Positions 1-7,979 of a DNA stretch of 64,000 nucleotides are shown one piece after another (positions within the stretch are counted from its first letter, which is position 1; the number at the start of each line of letters is the position of its first letter). Origin of the DNA: Pseudomonas linyingensis. GTDB lineage: Bacteria; Pseudomonadota; Gammaproteobacteria; Pseudomonadales; Pseudomonadaceae. The notes below the pieces were generated by a model, which saw only the letters and a list, made by a program, of their open reading frames with translations, made no database searches and was not told where the DNA came from. Where the stretch lies: NCBI RefSeq assembly GCF_900109175.1, contig NZ_FNZE01000005.1:1-64000 (forward strand), in the 5' to 3' direction. The translations under genes were made by a program, and so were the position numbers.

Positions 1-94
1 GCGGCGTCACAGCACGTTGGGGCACATCAGCCCGGAGGCCTTCGAGGCCCGGATGAGTGCTTAAACCCGTGTCCACGACTGCTGGGCAAGATCA
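1..94 (+). mobile_element. IS3-family insertion sequence, right end (partial)
   Basis: The window opens in the last codons of an IS3-type OrfB transposase. The frame starting at base 2 reads RRHSTLGHISPEAFEARMSA and stops with TAA at 62-64, a typical IS3-family C-terminus. The following bases, about 70-94, read TGTCCACGACTG...AAGATCA, end in CA and look like the terminal inverted repeat of such an element. The IS110-type reading frame resumes immediately afterwards, so the IS3 element appears to sit inside the IS110-type gene. The rest of the element and its left end lie outside the window, so the target duplication cannot be checked. Confidence 0.75.
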
Positions 95-968
95 CTATTG
101 GGGGCGCTTCGCCTAGGCGCTGGGGCATCGGGTGACCCTGCTGCATCCCCGCTACGTGCGTCCCTACCGGCGCCGCAACAAGACCGACCGCAACGACTGC
201 GACGCCATCCTCGAAGCGGCGCGCTGCGCCGACATCCATCCGGTGCCGGTGAAGAGCCACGAGCAGCAACAGCTGCAGCAGCTGCATGGTCTGCGCGAGA
301 TCTGGAAGAAGAGCCGCACCCAGCGCATCAACCTGCTGCGCGGCATCTTCCGCGAAATGGGCATCGAGGCCCCGGCGTCGACGGCCGCCTTCCTGCGGGC
401 GGCCAACGAACTGGTCGAGCGCCCCGAGGTCGTGGCTCTGCGGGGTCAACTGCAGATCGTCCTGGCGGAGATCAACCTGTACGAGCAATGCATGGCCGAG
501 TGCGAGCAACAACTCCAGCGCTGGCATGCCGACGACGCCATCGTGCGCAAACTCGACGAGGTCAGCGGCATCGGCGTGCTGACCGCCAGTGCCCTGAAAA
601 CCGCGGTCGGCCAGCCCGAGCGTTTTGCCAGTGGCCGCCAGTTGAGCGCCTGGCTGGGCATGACCCCGCGCGAATTCAGCAGCGGCGACCGGCGCAAGCT
701 GGGACACATCAGCCGGCAGGGCAACACCTACGTGCGCACCCTGCTGATCCATGGCGCGCGAGCGGCCCTGCTGGCAGCCCAGCGTTGCCAGGCCAATACC
801 CCGGAACGCCTGACCCGGCTGCAACGCTGGGCGGTGGAGACGGCCGCGCGGATCGGCCACAACAAGGCCGCGGTGGCGCTGGCTAACAAGCTGGTACGGA
901 TCTGCTGGGCGGTGTGGTGCCACGAGCGGCGCTTCAGCGGCGACTGGCAGAGCAGACAGCCCGCCTGA
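93..968 (+). pseudogene. IS110-family (IS1111-type) transposase, N-terminus lost and amber-interrupted
   Basis: Coding potential resumes at 93 with HYWGRFA, then an in-frame TAG at 114-116, then ALGHRV and the rest to the TGA at 966-968. The longest intact part starts at a GTG at 132 (278 aa). It keeps the end of the DEDD RuvC-like domain (NKTDRNDCDAI, with the last acidic residues) and the C-terminal Tnp_20 domain with its serine region (WLGMTPREFSSGDRRKLGHI). The first catalytic Asp and the Glu are missing, cut off by the IS3-family end. The TAG replaces what is normally a Gln codon in this motif. The element should therefore be dead for transposition unless an intact copy acts on its ends. 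The stop codon lies in a GCCCGCC/GGCGGGC hairpin (959-976). Confidence 0.85.
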
Positions 969-1231
969 CGGCGGGCCGGAGTAATCAGGAAGCGGTTTTC
1001 TTGTGGTTGTGGTGAACAGCGACACTGTCAGAACAGGCGAGTCCTGCAGCGGAACAAGGCCGATAACAATTCTGATCCCCGTGATCGATTGAACGCTTGG
1101 CCCCCGCTGCGCGAACTACAGAGTGGCCCGGGCGGCAACGCCCAGCGAAGGCCGGATATACGAATGAAACCGCACTGACGACAGGGTTTGCACGGCTTTA
1201 CTCACCACTTGTGGGGAGAGTCCATATACGA
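969..1231 (+). mobile_element. Non-coding right end of the IS1111-type element
   Basis: About 260 bases without an ORF lie between the transposase stop and the GTTAGGC core site at 1232-1238. The last part carries GGGGAGAGTCCAT (1213-1225), which resembles the subterminal inverted repeat of IS1111-subgroup elements. In that subgroup the guide (bridge/seeker) RNA is made from the non-coding DNA downstream of the transposase gene, so this stretch is the expected place for one. I see several short inverted repeats here but have not folded it. The exact element boundary is inferred. Confidence 0.55.
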
Positions 1232-1238
1232 GTTAGGC
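1232..1238. other. attC core site (GTTAGGC) next to the IS end
   Basis: GTTAGGC is the classical GTTRRRY core of integron cassette recombination sites. It lies seven bases after the putative IS1111 subterminal repeat and on the array side of the IS. It is consistent with the remaining half of an attC site into which the IS inserted. The other half would lie beyond the IS3/IS110 block, outside the window. Confidence 0.5.
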
Positions 1239-1405
1239 AGAGGAGCCCAGCCGAGCGCAGTGATTGAAGACTACACGAAACGAACAGCGCGCCTGCCAAC
1301 AAAACGGGAAAAACAGGCACGCTACCGCTCACAGTCCGCACCGAATGAGGGCAGCCATTGATTCCATTCGGGCGCTGAATGTCACGGTCTGATGATGCGT
1401 GTGAA
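1239..1405. other. Non-coding stretch after the small cassette gene
   Basis: These 167 bases lie between the core site and the 3' end of the minus-strand ORF at 1406. No convincing ORF, tRNA or strong hairpin is visible. A gap of this size is long for a typical cassette, in which the ORF usually ends close to attC. The sequence may be decayed. Confidence 0.4.
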
Positions 1406-1681
1406 TCACTTGGCTTTCACGAGCCAACGCATTGCCGCCCGAAAGATTATCCTTGTTAAGCTCGATATCGTGAAAATGGAAATTGCAGCACCAATTATGG
1501 CGGAGCCTGAAATAACTCCTTTGGTAATGTGTGATGATTCATGCTCTGAGCGAGTGAAGAAAATAACCCACAATGAAAACCAAGCTAATAACCACCCGAT
1601 TATATAGGGTCTTCTCCAAGGTGCTGCGATAGGATAGAGCACTAAGAAGATTCCCAGGAGCCAAGGCAGCCCGTCGCCCAT
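1406..1681 (-). CDS. Small hypothetical membrane protein, cassette-encoded
   Basis: A 91-aa protein of unknown function. It has about three hydrophobic segments: residues 6-20, 25-42 (PYIIGWLLAWFSLWVIFF) and 54-72 (KGVISGSAIIGAAISIF), followed by a basic C-terminal tail. The start is the ATG at 1681-1679, only a few bases after the TTAGGC end of the attC-like site at 1683-1755, which is the usual arrangement for an integron cassette. Base composition is much more AT-rich than the core genes, which supports transfer. I recognise no family. Expression would depend on a promoter upstream in the array or in the PIN-like cassette. Confidence 0.55.
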   Translation of the reverse strand: MGDGLPWLLGIFLVLYPIAAPWRRPYIIGWLLAWFSLWVIFFTRSEHESSHITKGVISGSAIIGAAISIFTISSLTRIIFRAAMRWLVKAK

Positions 1682-1682
1682 A

Positions 1683-1756
1683 GATCAATGCCTAACGTTT
1701 GGTTAAGGGGCGGGCTTTAGCCCGTCCCAGTGAGCGAAGCGAATGGTTTGAACCAG
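1683..1756 (-). repeat. attC-like cassette recombination site
   Basis: Read on the minus strand, this stretch runs from the stop codon of the PIN-like gene to AACGTTAGGC (core GTTAGGC, complement of 1688-1694). It contains the palindrome GACGGGCTAAAGCCCGCCC and paired arms GGTTCAAACC and TTAACCAAAC. This imperfect, bulged symmetry of about 75 bases matches the attC sites of chromosomal Pseudomonas cassettes. The distal end (GTATAAAAACTGG) is not a clean RYYYAAC box, so it may be partly degenerate. Confidence 0.6.
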
Positions 1757-1759
1757 TTT

Positions 1760-2794
1760 TTATACGTCATTAACGATTACTTCGATAACTTGGGTTTTGA
1801 CGTTGAGATATTCATACGCGGCTCTGGTTTTATGTATGAAGGCGGCATCCCGAGAGAATAGAAAATCTGAAAACGAAGCTATAGCGGCGTGCCCGGCATC
1901 ACTCATTGCGGCAGTGAATCTTCTGTCATGCTTCATTTTGGAATCTGGGTAGTAGCCGATAACATTTAACACGTTGTATACAGATGTTACTTTTTCATGC
2001 AAATACATTTCTCTGTTGTAAATTGGGTTTTGTGACAAGCCTAAAAATTGCTCTATTGAGAAATTATTCTCCCTGTAGCCATCAAGAGTTTTATAGATGC
2101 TCCATATTTTCTCTATAACGTTCGGTGGCTCAATGTTGTTCAGCTGCACCGGCCCGACCTTCATATGATTGCGGTATGTCTGAACGCCAGAATAGTTTAA
2201 TTCATCCTCTATGTTTTTACGCAGCTCTACTGTTGATTGGGCAAGGGCCTCGTTGAAGCTTTTCTGCATTTCTTTTGTATAGGCAGAGACTGCGGCATCT
2301 ACTCCAGGAACTAAGTCTTTGACTTCGTCAACTCGGTCTGAAATATAGCTCATAAGGCCGCCAAATGAATCTATCTGCTCTCTGTTGATTTCCTCAAAGT
2401 CACTTCCTGCTCGACCGCCATAGAATTTAAGCAATGATTGCGCTGTGGCTTTTTCCATTGCCTCATAAATCGGTTCAATATTTTTGCAGTAATCTTCAAA
2501 CGCATCGAACGGATTTAATTCTTTTAATATGGCCCGATCAGTTACTTTAAAGCTCTCAGTGACGAAGATTCGAAGGTGCATCGCTTCCAAGCTTTCAAGA
2601 GCTTCAAGAAATTGTGAGCCGTTATCTCCTGTACGTTTAATTTCCTTGAGTGTCTCATCTGAGTAAATAATCTGATATTTTTCTTTCAGTTCAGATGCGA
2701 ATGGTAAATCTCTGGTTTTCACAAATAAATCAAGAATGTTGTGGTCTAGATATACTGTGGGCTTCCCATCATAATTGTTATTCGGAGTCTTCAC
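1760..2794 (-). CDS. Large PIN-like domain protein, cassette-encoded
   Basis: A 344-aa protein with a split PIN-nuclease-like signature. The N-terminus has TVYLDHNILDLF (Asp17) and SDETLKEI (Glu47, Glu51). The C-terminus has MSDAGHAAIASFSDFLFSRD (Asp299, His302, Asp310, Asp316), which resembles the D-x2-H-x3-A...TRD end of VapC-like PIN domains. The middle 200 residues are helical, charged and unrecognised. Length is well above the 130-150 aa of VapC toxins, and no antitoxin-sized ORF precedes it. The start is the GTG at 2794-2792 with AGGGG six bases upstream. Codon use is strikingly AT-rich. The gene ends against the attC-like site, as expected for a cassette. A defence or stabilisation nuclease is an inference; the PIN fold itself needs profile confirmation. 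Confidence 0.55.
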   Translation of the reverse strand: MKTPNNNYDGKPTVYLDHNILDLFVKTRDLPFASELKEKYQIIYSDETLKEIKRTGDNGSQFLEALESLEAMHLRIFVTESFKVTDRAILKELNPFDAFEDYCKNIEPIYEAMEKATAQSLLKFYGGRAGSDFEEINREQIDSFGGLMSYISDRVDEVKDLVPGVDAAVSAYTKEMQKSFNEALAQSTVELRKNIEDELNYSGVQTYRNHMKVGPVQLNNIEPPNVIEKIWSIYKTLDGYRENNFSIEQFLGLSQNPIYNREMYLHEKVTSVYNVLNVIGYYPDSKMKHDRRFTAAMSDAGHAAIASFSDFLFSRDAAFIHKTRAAYEYLNVKTQVIEVIVNDV

Positions 2795-3128
2795 TCAATA
2801 CCCCTATGATGTATAACCATTATTAAACGCCACTTGGTGTCTAATACCCCGAACGGGGTTGGTGGATAACATTCTAGGGCGTAAACGCCTGACCGCACTG
2901 GAATGCGGTTTTCGGATGGGCGCTGGGGCGAGTTGGCGGTTATACACCATGGCAGCAAGTCCTTTTGCGAGAGAAGTTTGGCAGGTGTCGAGGTTAGCGC
3001 GGTGCACCGTGGAAAAACAACCGGGAGTGCGTCCGCAATCCCGGCGTTTCAGGTTAAATGGCCTTGCCGGTTACGACCGCCCCGTCAGCCCTTCGGGGTA
3101 TCCCACCTGAAAACCGAGGAAAAAGGAC
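2795..3128. other. Intergenic region between cassette genes and fabI
   Basis: These 334 bases have no supported gene. A hairpin ACCCC-GAAC-GGGGT lies at about 2849-2862, inside an imperfect inverted repeat (CCACTTGG...GGTGG). It could be a degenerate cassette site or a terminator. There is no integrase gene or attI-like sequence. The last 60 bases lead into the fabI ribosome binding site. Confidence 0.4.
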
Positions 3129-3911
3129 ATGACTCTGGAAATCCCCCGCCCGCCGCTCAAGGGCGCCAAGGCCCTGGTGGTCGGCGTGGCCAACGAGCAC
3201 TCGATCGCCTACGGCTGCGCCCGGGCCTTCGCCGAACTGGGCGCCGAGGTGGCCATCACCTACGCCAACGACAAGGCCCGCCCCCATGTCGAGCCGCTGG
3301 CCCGGGAGCTGAACGCGCCGATCTTCATGCCGCTGGACGTCACCCGGCCCGGCGAGCTGGAGGCGGTATTCGCCGAGATCGAGCAGCACTGGGGGCAACT
3401 GGACATCCTGGTGCACTCCATCGCCTGGGCGCCGAAGGAAGACCTGCAGGGCGGCCTGCTCGACTCCTCTGCGGAGGGCTTCGCCCAGGCCATGGACATC
3501 TCCTGCCACTCCTTCGTGCGCATGGCCCGCCTGGCGGCGCCGCTGATGAAAAACGGCGGCACGCTGTTCGCCATGAGCTACTACGGCGCCAACAAGGTGG
3601 TGCCCAACTACAACCTGATGGGCCCGGTGAAGGCCGCGCTGGAGGCCAGCTGCCGCTACCTGGCCTACGAGCTGGGCCCCAGGGGCATCCGCGTCCACGC
3701 CATCTCTCCCGGCCCGCTGAAGACCCGCGCCGCCTCCGGCCTCAAGGACTTCGACCTGCTGCTCAACGAGGCCGCCCAGCGCGCGCCGCTGGGCGAGCTG
3801 GTGGACATCATGGACGTCGGCTTCACCTGCGCGTACCTGGCCACGCCCTACGCGCGGCGCCTGTCCGGCGAGACGCTGTATGTGGACGGCGGAGTGAACA
3901 TCATGGCGTGA
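3129..3911 (+). CDS. fabI: Enoyl-[acyl-carrier-protein] reductase, FabI type (probable second copy)
   Basis: A 260-aa short-chain dehydrogenase fold enzyme that would reduce enoyl-ACP with NAD(P)H in fatty acid synthesis. FabI hallmarks are the nucleotide loop GVANEHSIAYG (residues 19-29) and the Tyr/Tyr/Lys set in SYYGANKVVPNYNLMGPVK: Tyr151, Tyr161 and Lys168 match Tyr146, Tyr156 and Lys163 of the E. coli enzyme. The C-terminal LYVDGGVNIM is also typical. Length fits the family (about 262). The start has a clear GAGGA before ATG. It stands alone rather than in a fab operon and differs from the housekeeping Pseudomonas FabI N-terminus that I recall, so it may be a specialised paralogue. Composition is core-like, so this is where the chromosome backbone resumes. 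Confidence 0.85.
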   Translation: MTLEIPRPPLKGAKALVVGVANEHSIAYGCARAFAELGAEVAITYANDKARPHVEPLARELNAPIFMPLDVTRPGELEAVFAEIEQHWGQLDILVHSIAWAPKEDLQGGLLDSSAEGFAQAMDISCHSFVRMARLAAPLMKNGGTLFAMSYYGANKVVPNYNLMGPVKAALEASCRYLAYELGPRGIRVHAISPGPLKTRAASGLKDFDLLLNEAAQRAPLGELVDIMDVGFTCAYLATPYARRLSGETLYVDGGVNIMA

Positions 3912-4035
3912 GCGCCGCGGCCGCCCGTCTCCCGCGCGGCGCCGGGATGGTCCCGCGCACTATCCTCATGCAGGACAAACCCGGAAAACAGACCTTCGCC
4001 GCCGCATGGATCGCCCGGGGCGACGGGGAGGCTTC

Positions 4036-4611
4036 ATGCGCGGGATCTGGTTGTTGGTGGCGCTGGCCCCGCTGGCGCAGGCGGCCGAGCCGGTCACCTC
4101 GACGGTGCGCGAGCAGCACTACCTGGTGTACGGGCGGACCATCGCCGAGATCCGTCGCTCGATCAGCGAACGTACCCCGGTGCGCAACGCCCATGGCGCG
4201 TTCGGCGGCGGCACCAAGACCCACTACAGCGCCAGCTACCGGCTGGTCCCCGTATCGGAGACGCAGTGCGTGCTGAAGAATGCCGCGGTGAAGGCCGAGT
4301 CCCTGGTCACCCTGCCCCGGCTGGCGCCCGGCACCCTGCCCCCGGCGGTGTCGGCCGAATGGCGACGCTACTACCTGGCGCTGCGCACGCATGAGTACCA
4401 GCATGTGGAGAGCGCCAAGGCGTCGGCCCGGGTGGCGCAGCAATGGCTGGCCGGCCTGCAGCTCAGCGGTCCGTGCCATGCGGTGCGGCCCCGCGTGCGT
4501 GCCGCCATCGAGGCGCGCATCCGCATGCTGGACGAGCGCGACCGGCTGTTGGACAGCATGACCGATCACGGCCGTTCACAGGGCGCAGAGCTGGATGAGC
4601 GGGTCCGCTGA
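4036..4611 (+). CDS. DUF922 family secreted putative Zn-dependent protease
   Basis: A 191-aa protein with an N-terminal signal peptide (RGIWLLVALAPLAQA, cut before AEPV). The HEYQH sequence at about residue 119 is an HExxH zinc site. It matches the DUF922 family of predicted secreted metalloproteases, and the conserved WRRYYLALRTHEYQHVE context is characteristic. The true start is the ATG at 4036; the open frame continues upstream to 4006 but would hide the signal peptide. GGGGAGG lies a few bases upstream. The substrate is unknown. The gene is co-directional with fabI and glycerate kinase but well spaced from both. Confidence 0.75.
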   Translation: MRGIWLLVALAPLAQAAEPVTSTVREQHYLVYGRTIAEIRRSISERTPVRNAHGAFGGGTKTHYSASYRLVPVSETQCVLKNAAVKAESLVTLPRLAPGTLPPAVSAEWRRYYLALRTHEYQHVESAKASARVAQQWLAGLQLSGPCHAVRPRVRAAIEARIRMLDERDRLLDSMTDHGRSQGAELDERVR

Positions 4612-4696
4612 GAGAATCGCTGCTGATTTCGCCCCAGCCGCCGGTCAGAATCAGGCCTGCACCGAGCGCAGCCCATTCGCCAGGAAAAGCCCCGCC

Positions 4697-5833
4697 ATGA
4701 ATGTCGTCATCGCCCCCGATTCGTTCAAGGAAAGCCTCTCCGCCGCCGAGGTGGCCGCGGCCATCGCCGCCGGGCTGCGCGAGGTGTGGCCGCAGGCCGA
4801 ACTGGTCTGCCGGCCGATGGCCGACGGCGGCGAAGGCACCGTGACCGCGCTGATCGCGGCGACCGGCGGCGAGTACCGCGAGAGCGTGGTGCGCGGCCCG
4901 CTGGGCGAGCCGGTGGCGGCGCTGTGGGGCTGGATCGCGCAGGGCCGCAGCGCGGTGATCGAGATGGCCGCGGCCAGCGGCCTGCAGCTGGTGCCGGCGG
5001 ATAGTCGCAACGTGCTGCGCGCCTGCACCTTCGGCACCGGCGAGCTGATCCGCGCCGCGCTGGACGCCGGCGCCGAGCGCATCGTCCTCGGCTTCGGCGG
5101 CAGCGCCACCAACGACTCCGGCAGCGGCATGCTGCGCGCCCTCGGCGCGCGCTTCGCCGATGCCGAGGGCCGGCCGCTGCCAGCGGGCGGCGCGGCGCTG
5201 GCGCAACTGGCGCACATCGACCTTTCCGGCCTCGACCCGCGCCTGCAGGCAGTCGACTTCGAGGTGGCCTGCGACGTCGACAACCCGCTGTGCGGGCCGC
5301 GCGGCGCCTCGCAGGTGTTCGGCCCACAGAAGGGCGCGACGCCCGAGCAGGTGCGCCAGCTCGACGCCGCCCTCGGCCACTTCGCCGACCTCTGCGCGCA
5401 AACCCTCGGCCACGACGACCGCGAGCTGCCCGGCAGCGGTGCGGCCGGCGGTATCGGCTTCGCGGCGCGCAGCTTCCTTGGCGCGCGCTTTCGCCCCGGC
5501 ATCGAGCTGGTCGCCGAGGTCAGCGGTCTGGAGCAGGCGCTGGTGGGCGCCGATCTGCTGATCACCGGCGAGGGACGGCTCGACCTGCAGACCCTGCACG
5601 GCAAGACGCCGCTGGGGGTGGCGGCCATCGCCAAGCGCCACGGCGTGCCGGTGGTCGCCCTGGCCGGCATGCTCGGCGCGGGCTACGAGCAGCTCTACGG
5701 CCACGGCATCGACGCCGCCTTCAGCCTGGCGCCGGGACCGATCAGCCTGGCCGAGGCGCTGGCCGACGCCCCGCGCCTGCTGCGCCAGCGCGCTGCCGAC
5801 ATCGCCCGGCTCTGGCAGCTGGCGAAGGGTTGA
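4697..5833 (+). CDS. Glycerate kinase (GarK/GlxK family)
   Basis: A 378-aa enzyme expected to phosphorylate D-glycerate (2-phosphoglycerate product in the GarK class). The N-terminus MNVVIAPDSFKESLSA is diagnostic. Other family motifs are RPMADGGEGT, GFGGSATNDSG, LPGSGAAGGIGF and LITGEGRLDLQT. Length agrees with the family (about 380). The start is the ATG at 4697 rather than the in-frame upstream codons, because the APDSFK motif must be N-terminal. It is convergent with the Lrp-family gene four bases away. In many bacteria it follows glyoxylate-reduction genes, which are not seen here. Confidence 0.9.
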   Translation: MNVVIAPDSFKESLSAAEVAAAIAAGLREVWPQAELVCRPMADGGEGTVTALIAATGGEYRESVVRGPLGEPVAALWGWIAQGRSAVIEMAAASGLQLVPADSRNVLRACTFGTGELIRAALDAGAERIVLGFGGSATNDSGSGMLRALGARFADAEGRPLPAGGAALAQLAHIDLSGLDPRLQAVDFEVACDVDNPLCGPRGASQVFGPQKGATPEQVRQLDAALGHFADLCAQTLGHDDRELPGSGAAGGIGFAARSFLGARFRPGIELVAEVSGLEQALVGADLLITGEGRLDLQTLHGKTPLGVAAIAKRHGVPVVALAGMLGAGYEQLYGHGIDAAFSLAPGPISLAEALADAPRLLRQRAADIARLWQLAKG

Positions 5834-5837
5834 ACCG

Positions 5838-6329
5838 CTACAGTCGCCCGCCGCGGTCGATCTTGCAGGACAGGATGATCGAGGTGTTGGTCTTCTCCAC
5901 CCCGTCCACCGCGCTGATGTCGTCGAGCAGCTGGTCGAGCCGCTCGGGGGTTTCCGCATGCAGCCAGGCGACGAAGTCGAACTCGCCGCTCACCGTACAC
6001 AGCTGCTGCACCTCGGGCATGTTGCTCAGGCGGCGCAGCACCTCCTTGCCCGAGCGCGGCTGCAGGGTGATGCCGACGTAGGCCTGCAGGCCGCCCTCCA
6101 GCACGCGCTGGCCGAGACGCACGCCGTAGCCGGTGATGACCTTGCTCTTCTCCAGGCGGGCGATGCGCGAGATCACCGTGGTGCGGGCGATGCCGAGCCG
6201 GCGCGCGAGCATGGCCGCACTCTCGCGGGCATCGACCTGCAGGGCGGCGATCAGCTGACGATCGATATCGTCGAGATGGATGTTGGTTAGCTCGGACATC
6301 TGGGTAACCGGCGACTGGAGAGTCGTCAT
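5838..6329 (-). CDS. Lrp/AsnC family transcriptional regulator
   Basis: A 163-aa regulator with an N-terminal winged helix (LDDIDRQLIAALQVDARESAAMLARRLGIARTTVISRIARLEKSKVI) and a C-terminal RAM/ligand domain (YVGITLQPR...VSGEFDFVAWLHA). Lrp-type proteins bind amino acids and act as dimers or octamers. An alternative start at the ATG at 6299 gives MSELTNIHLDD and a more typical length of 153 aa; neither start has a strong Shine-Dalgarno. Target genes are unknown. The neighbouring amino acid ABC importer is a plausible target but is separated by a repeat. Confidence 0.88.
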   Translation of the reverse strand: MTTLQSPVTQMSELTNIHLDDIDRQLIAALQVDARESAAMLARRLGIARTTVISRIARLEKSKVITGYGVRLGQRVLEGGLQAYVGITLQPRSGKEVLRRLSNMPEVQQLCTVSGEFDFVAWLHAETPERLDQLLDDISAVDGVEKTNTSIILSCKIDRGGRL

Positions 6330-6371
6330 CTTAACAAAACCGGGATCCGGCTCCGGCCAGCGGGGTGCGGC

Positions 6372-6428
6372 GTAGGGGCGAATTCATTCGCCCGGATGCC
6401 TCGTCAAGGCGAATGAATTCGCCCCTAC
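6372..6428 (+). repeat. 57-bp palindromic repeat, copy 1
   Basis: Two perfect 21-base inverted arms (beginning GTAGGGGCGAATTC) flank a 15-base centre CGGATGCCTCGTCAA. Copies with identical arms lie at 13186 and 23082. It sits between the Lrp-family gene and the end of the amino acid permease gene. It resembles a non-autonomous REP/MITE-like intergenic element of Pseudomonas. Confidence 0.95.
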
Positions 6429-6546
6429 AACGATTGCCCCAGCGCGGCGAAGCCAGTGCGAAAGAAAAACCCGGCCGCCTCGCGGCGACCGGGCAAGGGC
6501 ATCGCGCCGGCTCATGGCTGACGATGCCAAGCACCACACGCTCAAC

Positions 6547-7236
6547 TCAGCGCCCCTGGCACTGCTCCACCCGCAGGCGCTGTTCCAACAGGCGGAACAG
6601 GCGCACCAGGGCGTAGGACGCCAGCAGGTAGAACACCCCGGCCATCAGGAAGATCTCCACCGGCTGGTAGGTGCGGGCGATGATGGTGCGCGACATGCCG
6701 GTCAGTTCCAGCAGGGTGATGGTGCTGGCCAGGGCGCTGGCCTTGAGCATCAGGATCACCTCGTTGCTGTAGGCCGGCAGACCGATGCGACTGGCGCGCG
6801 GCAGGATGATGTGCAGCAGCGCCTGCCAGCGCGACATGCCCAGTGCCCGCGCCGCCTCGATCTCACCCGGCGGGATGGCCTGGATGGCGCCGCGCAGGAT
6901 CTCGGCAATGTAGGCCGCGGTGTGCAGGGTCATGGTGATCACCGCGCACCAGTAGGGATCGCGCAGCACCGGCCACAGCGCGCTGTGGCGAATCGCCTCG
7001 AACTGCGCCATGCCGTAGTAGACCAGGAACAGCTGCACCAGCAGCGGCGTGCCGCGGAAGAAGAAGATGTAGCCGTAGGGCAGCGCTCGCACCCAGGCGT
7101 GCCGCGAGCTGCGCATCACGCCCAGCGGGATGGCCAGGATCAGCCCGGCCAGCACGGCGATGCCCACCAGCTCCAGGGTCAGCCAGGCGCCCTCGAGCAG
7201 GCGCGGCGTCCACTTGATCATCAATTCCCAGTTCAT
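6547..7236 (-). CDS. Amino acid ABC transporter permease (HisM/AotM type)
   Basis: A 229-aa inner-membrane subunit with five or so membrane helices and the amino-acid-permease signature (EIEAARALGMSRWQALLHIILP), which is the EAA loop that contacts the ATPase. It pairs with the HisQ-type permease. Its ATG overlaps the upstream TGA by 4 bases (ATGA), so translation is probably coupled. The open frame extends further upstream, but MNWELMIKWTPRLL is the usual N-terminus. It is last in the operon. Confidence 0.92.
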   Translation of the reverse strand: MNWELMIKWTPRLLEGAWLTLELVGIAVLAGLILAIPLGVMRSSRHAWVRALPYGYIFFFRGTPLLVQLFLVYYGMAQFEAIRHSALWPVLRDPYWCAVITMTLHTAAYIAEILRGAIQAIPPGEIEAARALGMSRWQALLHIILPRASRIGLPAYSNEVILMLKASALASTITLLELTGMSRTIIARTYQPVEIFLMAGVFYLLASYALVRLFRLLEQRLRVEQCQGR

Positions 7237-7928
7237 GCGTAAGCCCTCCGGAAGCCGCGCGAGGCGCGCTTCTCCAGCAACGCCAAGCTGCTCATGGCAA
7301 CCACGGTCAGGCACAGGTAGATGCAGGCCGCCGCCAGGTAGAAGGTGAACGGCTGCTTGCTGGCGGTCACGGCGATCTGCGAATGACGCATGATTTCCTC
7401 CAGGCCGATCACCGAGATCAGCGCGGTGTCCTTCATCAGGATCATGAACAGGTTGCCCAGCCCCGGCAGCGCGAGACGCCACATCTGCGGCAGGATCAGG
7501 CGCCAGAGGATGGTCACCTTGCCGAGCCCCAGAGCCTGGCCGGCTTCGCAGTGGCCCTTGGGAATGGAGAGGATGGCGCCGCGGAACACCTCGGTGGCGT
7601 AGGCGCCGAAGCACAGGCCCAGCGCCAGCACGCCGGCGGCGAACGGGCTCAGCTCCAGGCTGTCCATGCCCAGGGCGTCAGCCAGGGCGCGCATCAGGTT
7701 GACGCTGCCGAAGTAGATCAGCAGCACCCAGAGCAGCTCCGGCACGCCGCGTACCAGGGTCGAATAGCTCGAACCCAGCCACTGCAGCGCACCGTACCTG
7801 GAAGTCTTGGCCAGCGCGCCGAGCAGACCCAGCACCAGCCCCACCGCCAGCGATGCCAGCGCCAGCTGGATGGTGATCCAGGTGCCCGCCAGCAGCGCTG
7901 GCCCAAAACCGTGCAAATCGAGAAACAT
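7233..7928 (-). CDS. Amino acid ABC transporter permease (HisQ/AotQ type)
   Basis: A 231-aa inner-membrane permease starting MFLDLHGFGPALLAGTWITIQ. The in-frame TTG at 7949 would add seven residues, but the ATG at 7928 has GAGGGTG about six bases upstream and is preferred. It has multiple hydrophobic helices and the EAA loop GHCEAGQALGLGKVTILWRLILPQ. It lies 51 bases after the binding-protein gene and overlaps the next permease start. Together they form the membrane channel of a basic/polar amino acid importer. Confidence 0.92.
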   Translation of the reverse strand: MFLDLHGFGPALLAGTWITIQLALASLAVGLVLGLLGALAKTSRYGALQWLGSSYSTLVRGVPELLWVLLIYFGSVNLMRALADALGMDSLELSPFAAGVLALGLCFGAYATEVFRGAILSIPKGHCEAGQALGLGKVTILWRLILPQMWRLALPGLGNLFMILMKDTALISVIGLEEIMRHSQIAVTASKQPFTFYLAAACIYLCLTVVAMSSLALLEKRASRGFRRAYA

Positions 7929-7979
7929 GTTGGTCACCCTCGCCTGCAAGTGCGCCCGGCCGCAGCCGGGCGACGCCCG

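Noticed and set aside
2811-2870. Possible second attC upstream of the PIN-like gene
   Set aside because: The hairpin is present, but GTTRRRY and RYYYAAC boxes are not clean, so I call it only a hairpin.
6331-6537. Short ORF reading through the 57-bp palindrome
   Set aside because: Its RRGEFIRP...RMNSPL peptide is the translation of the repeat arms and appears at every copy.
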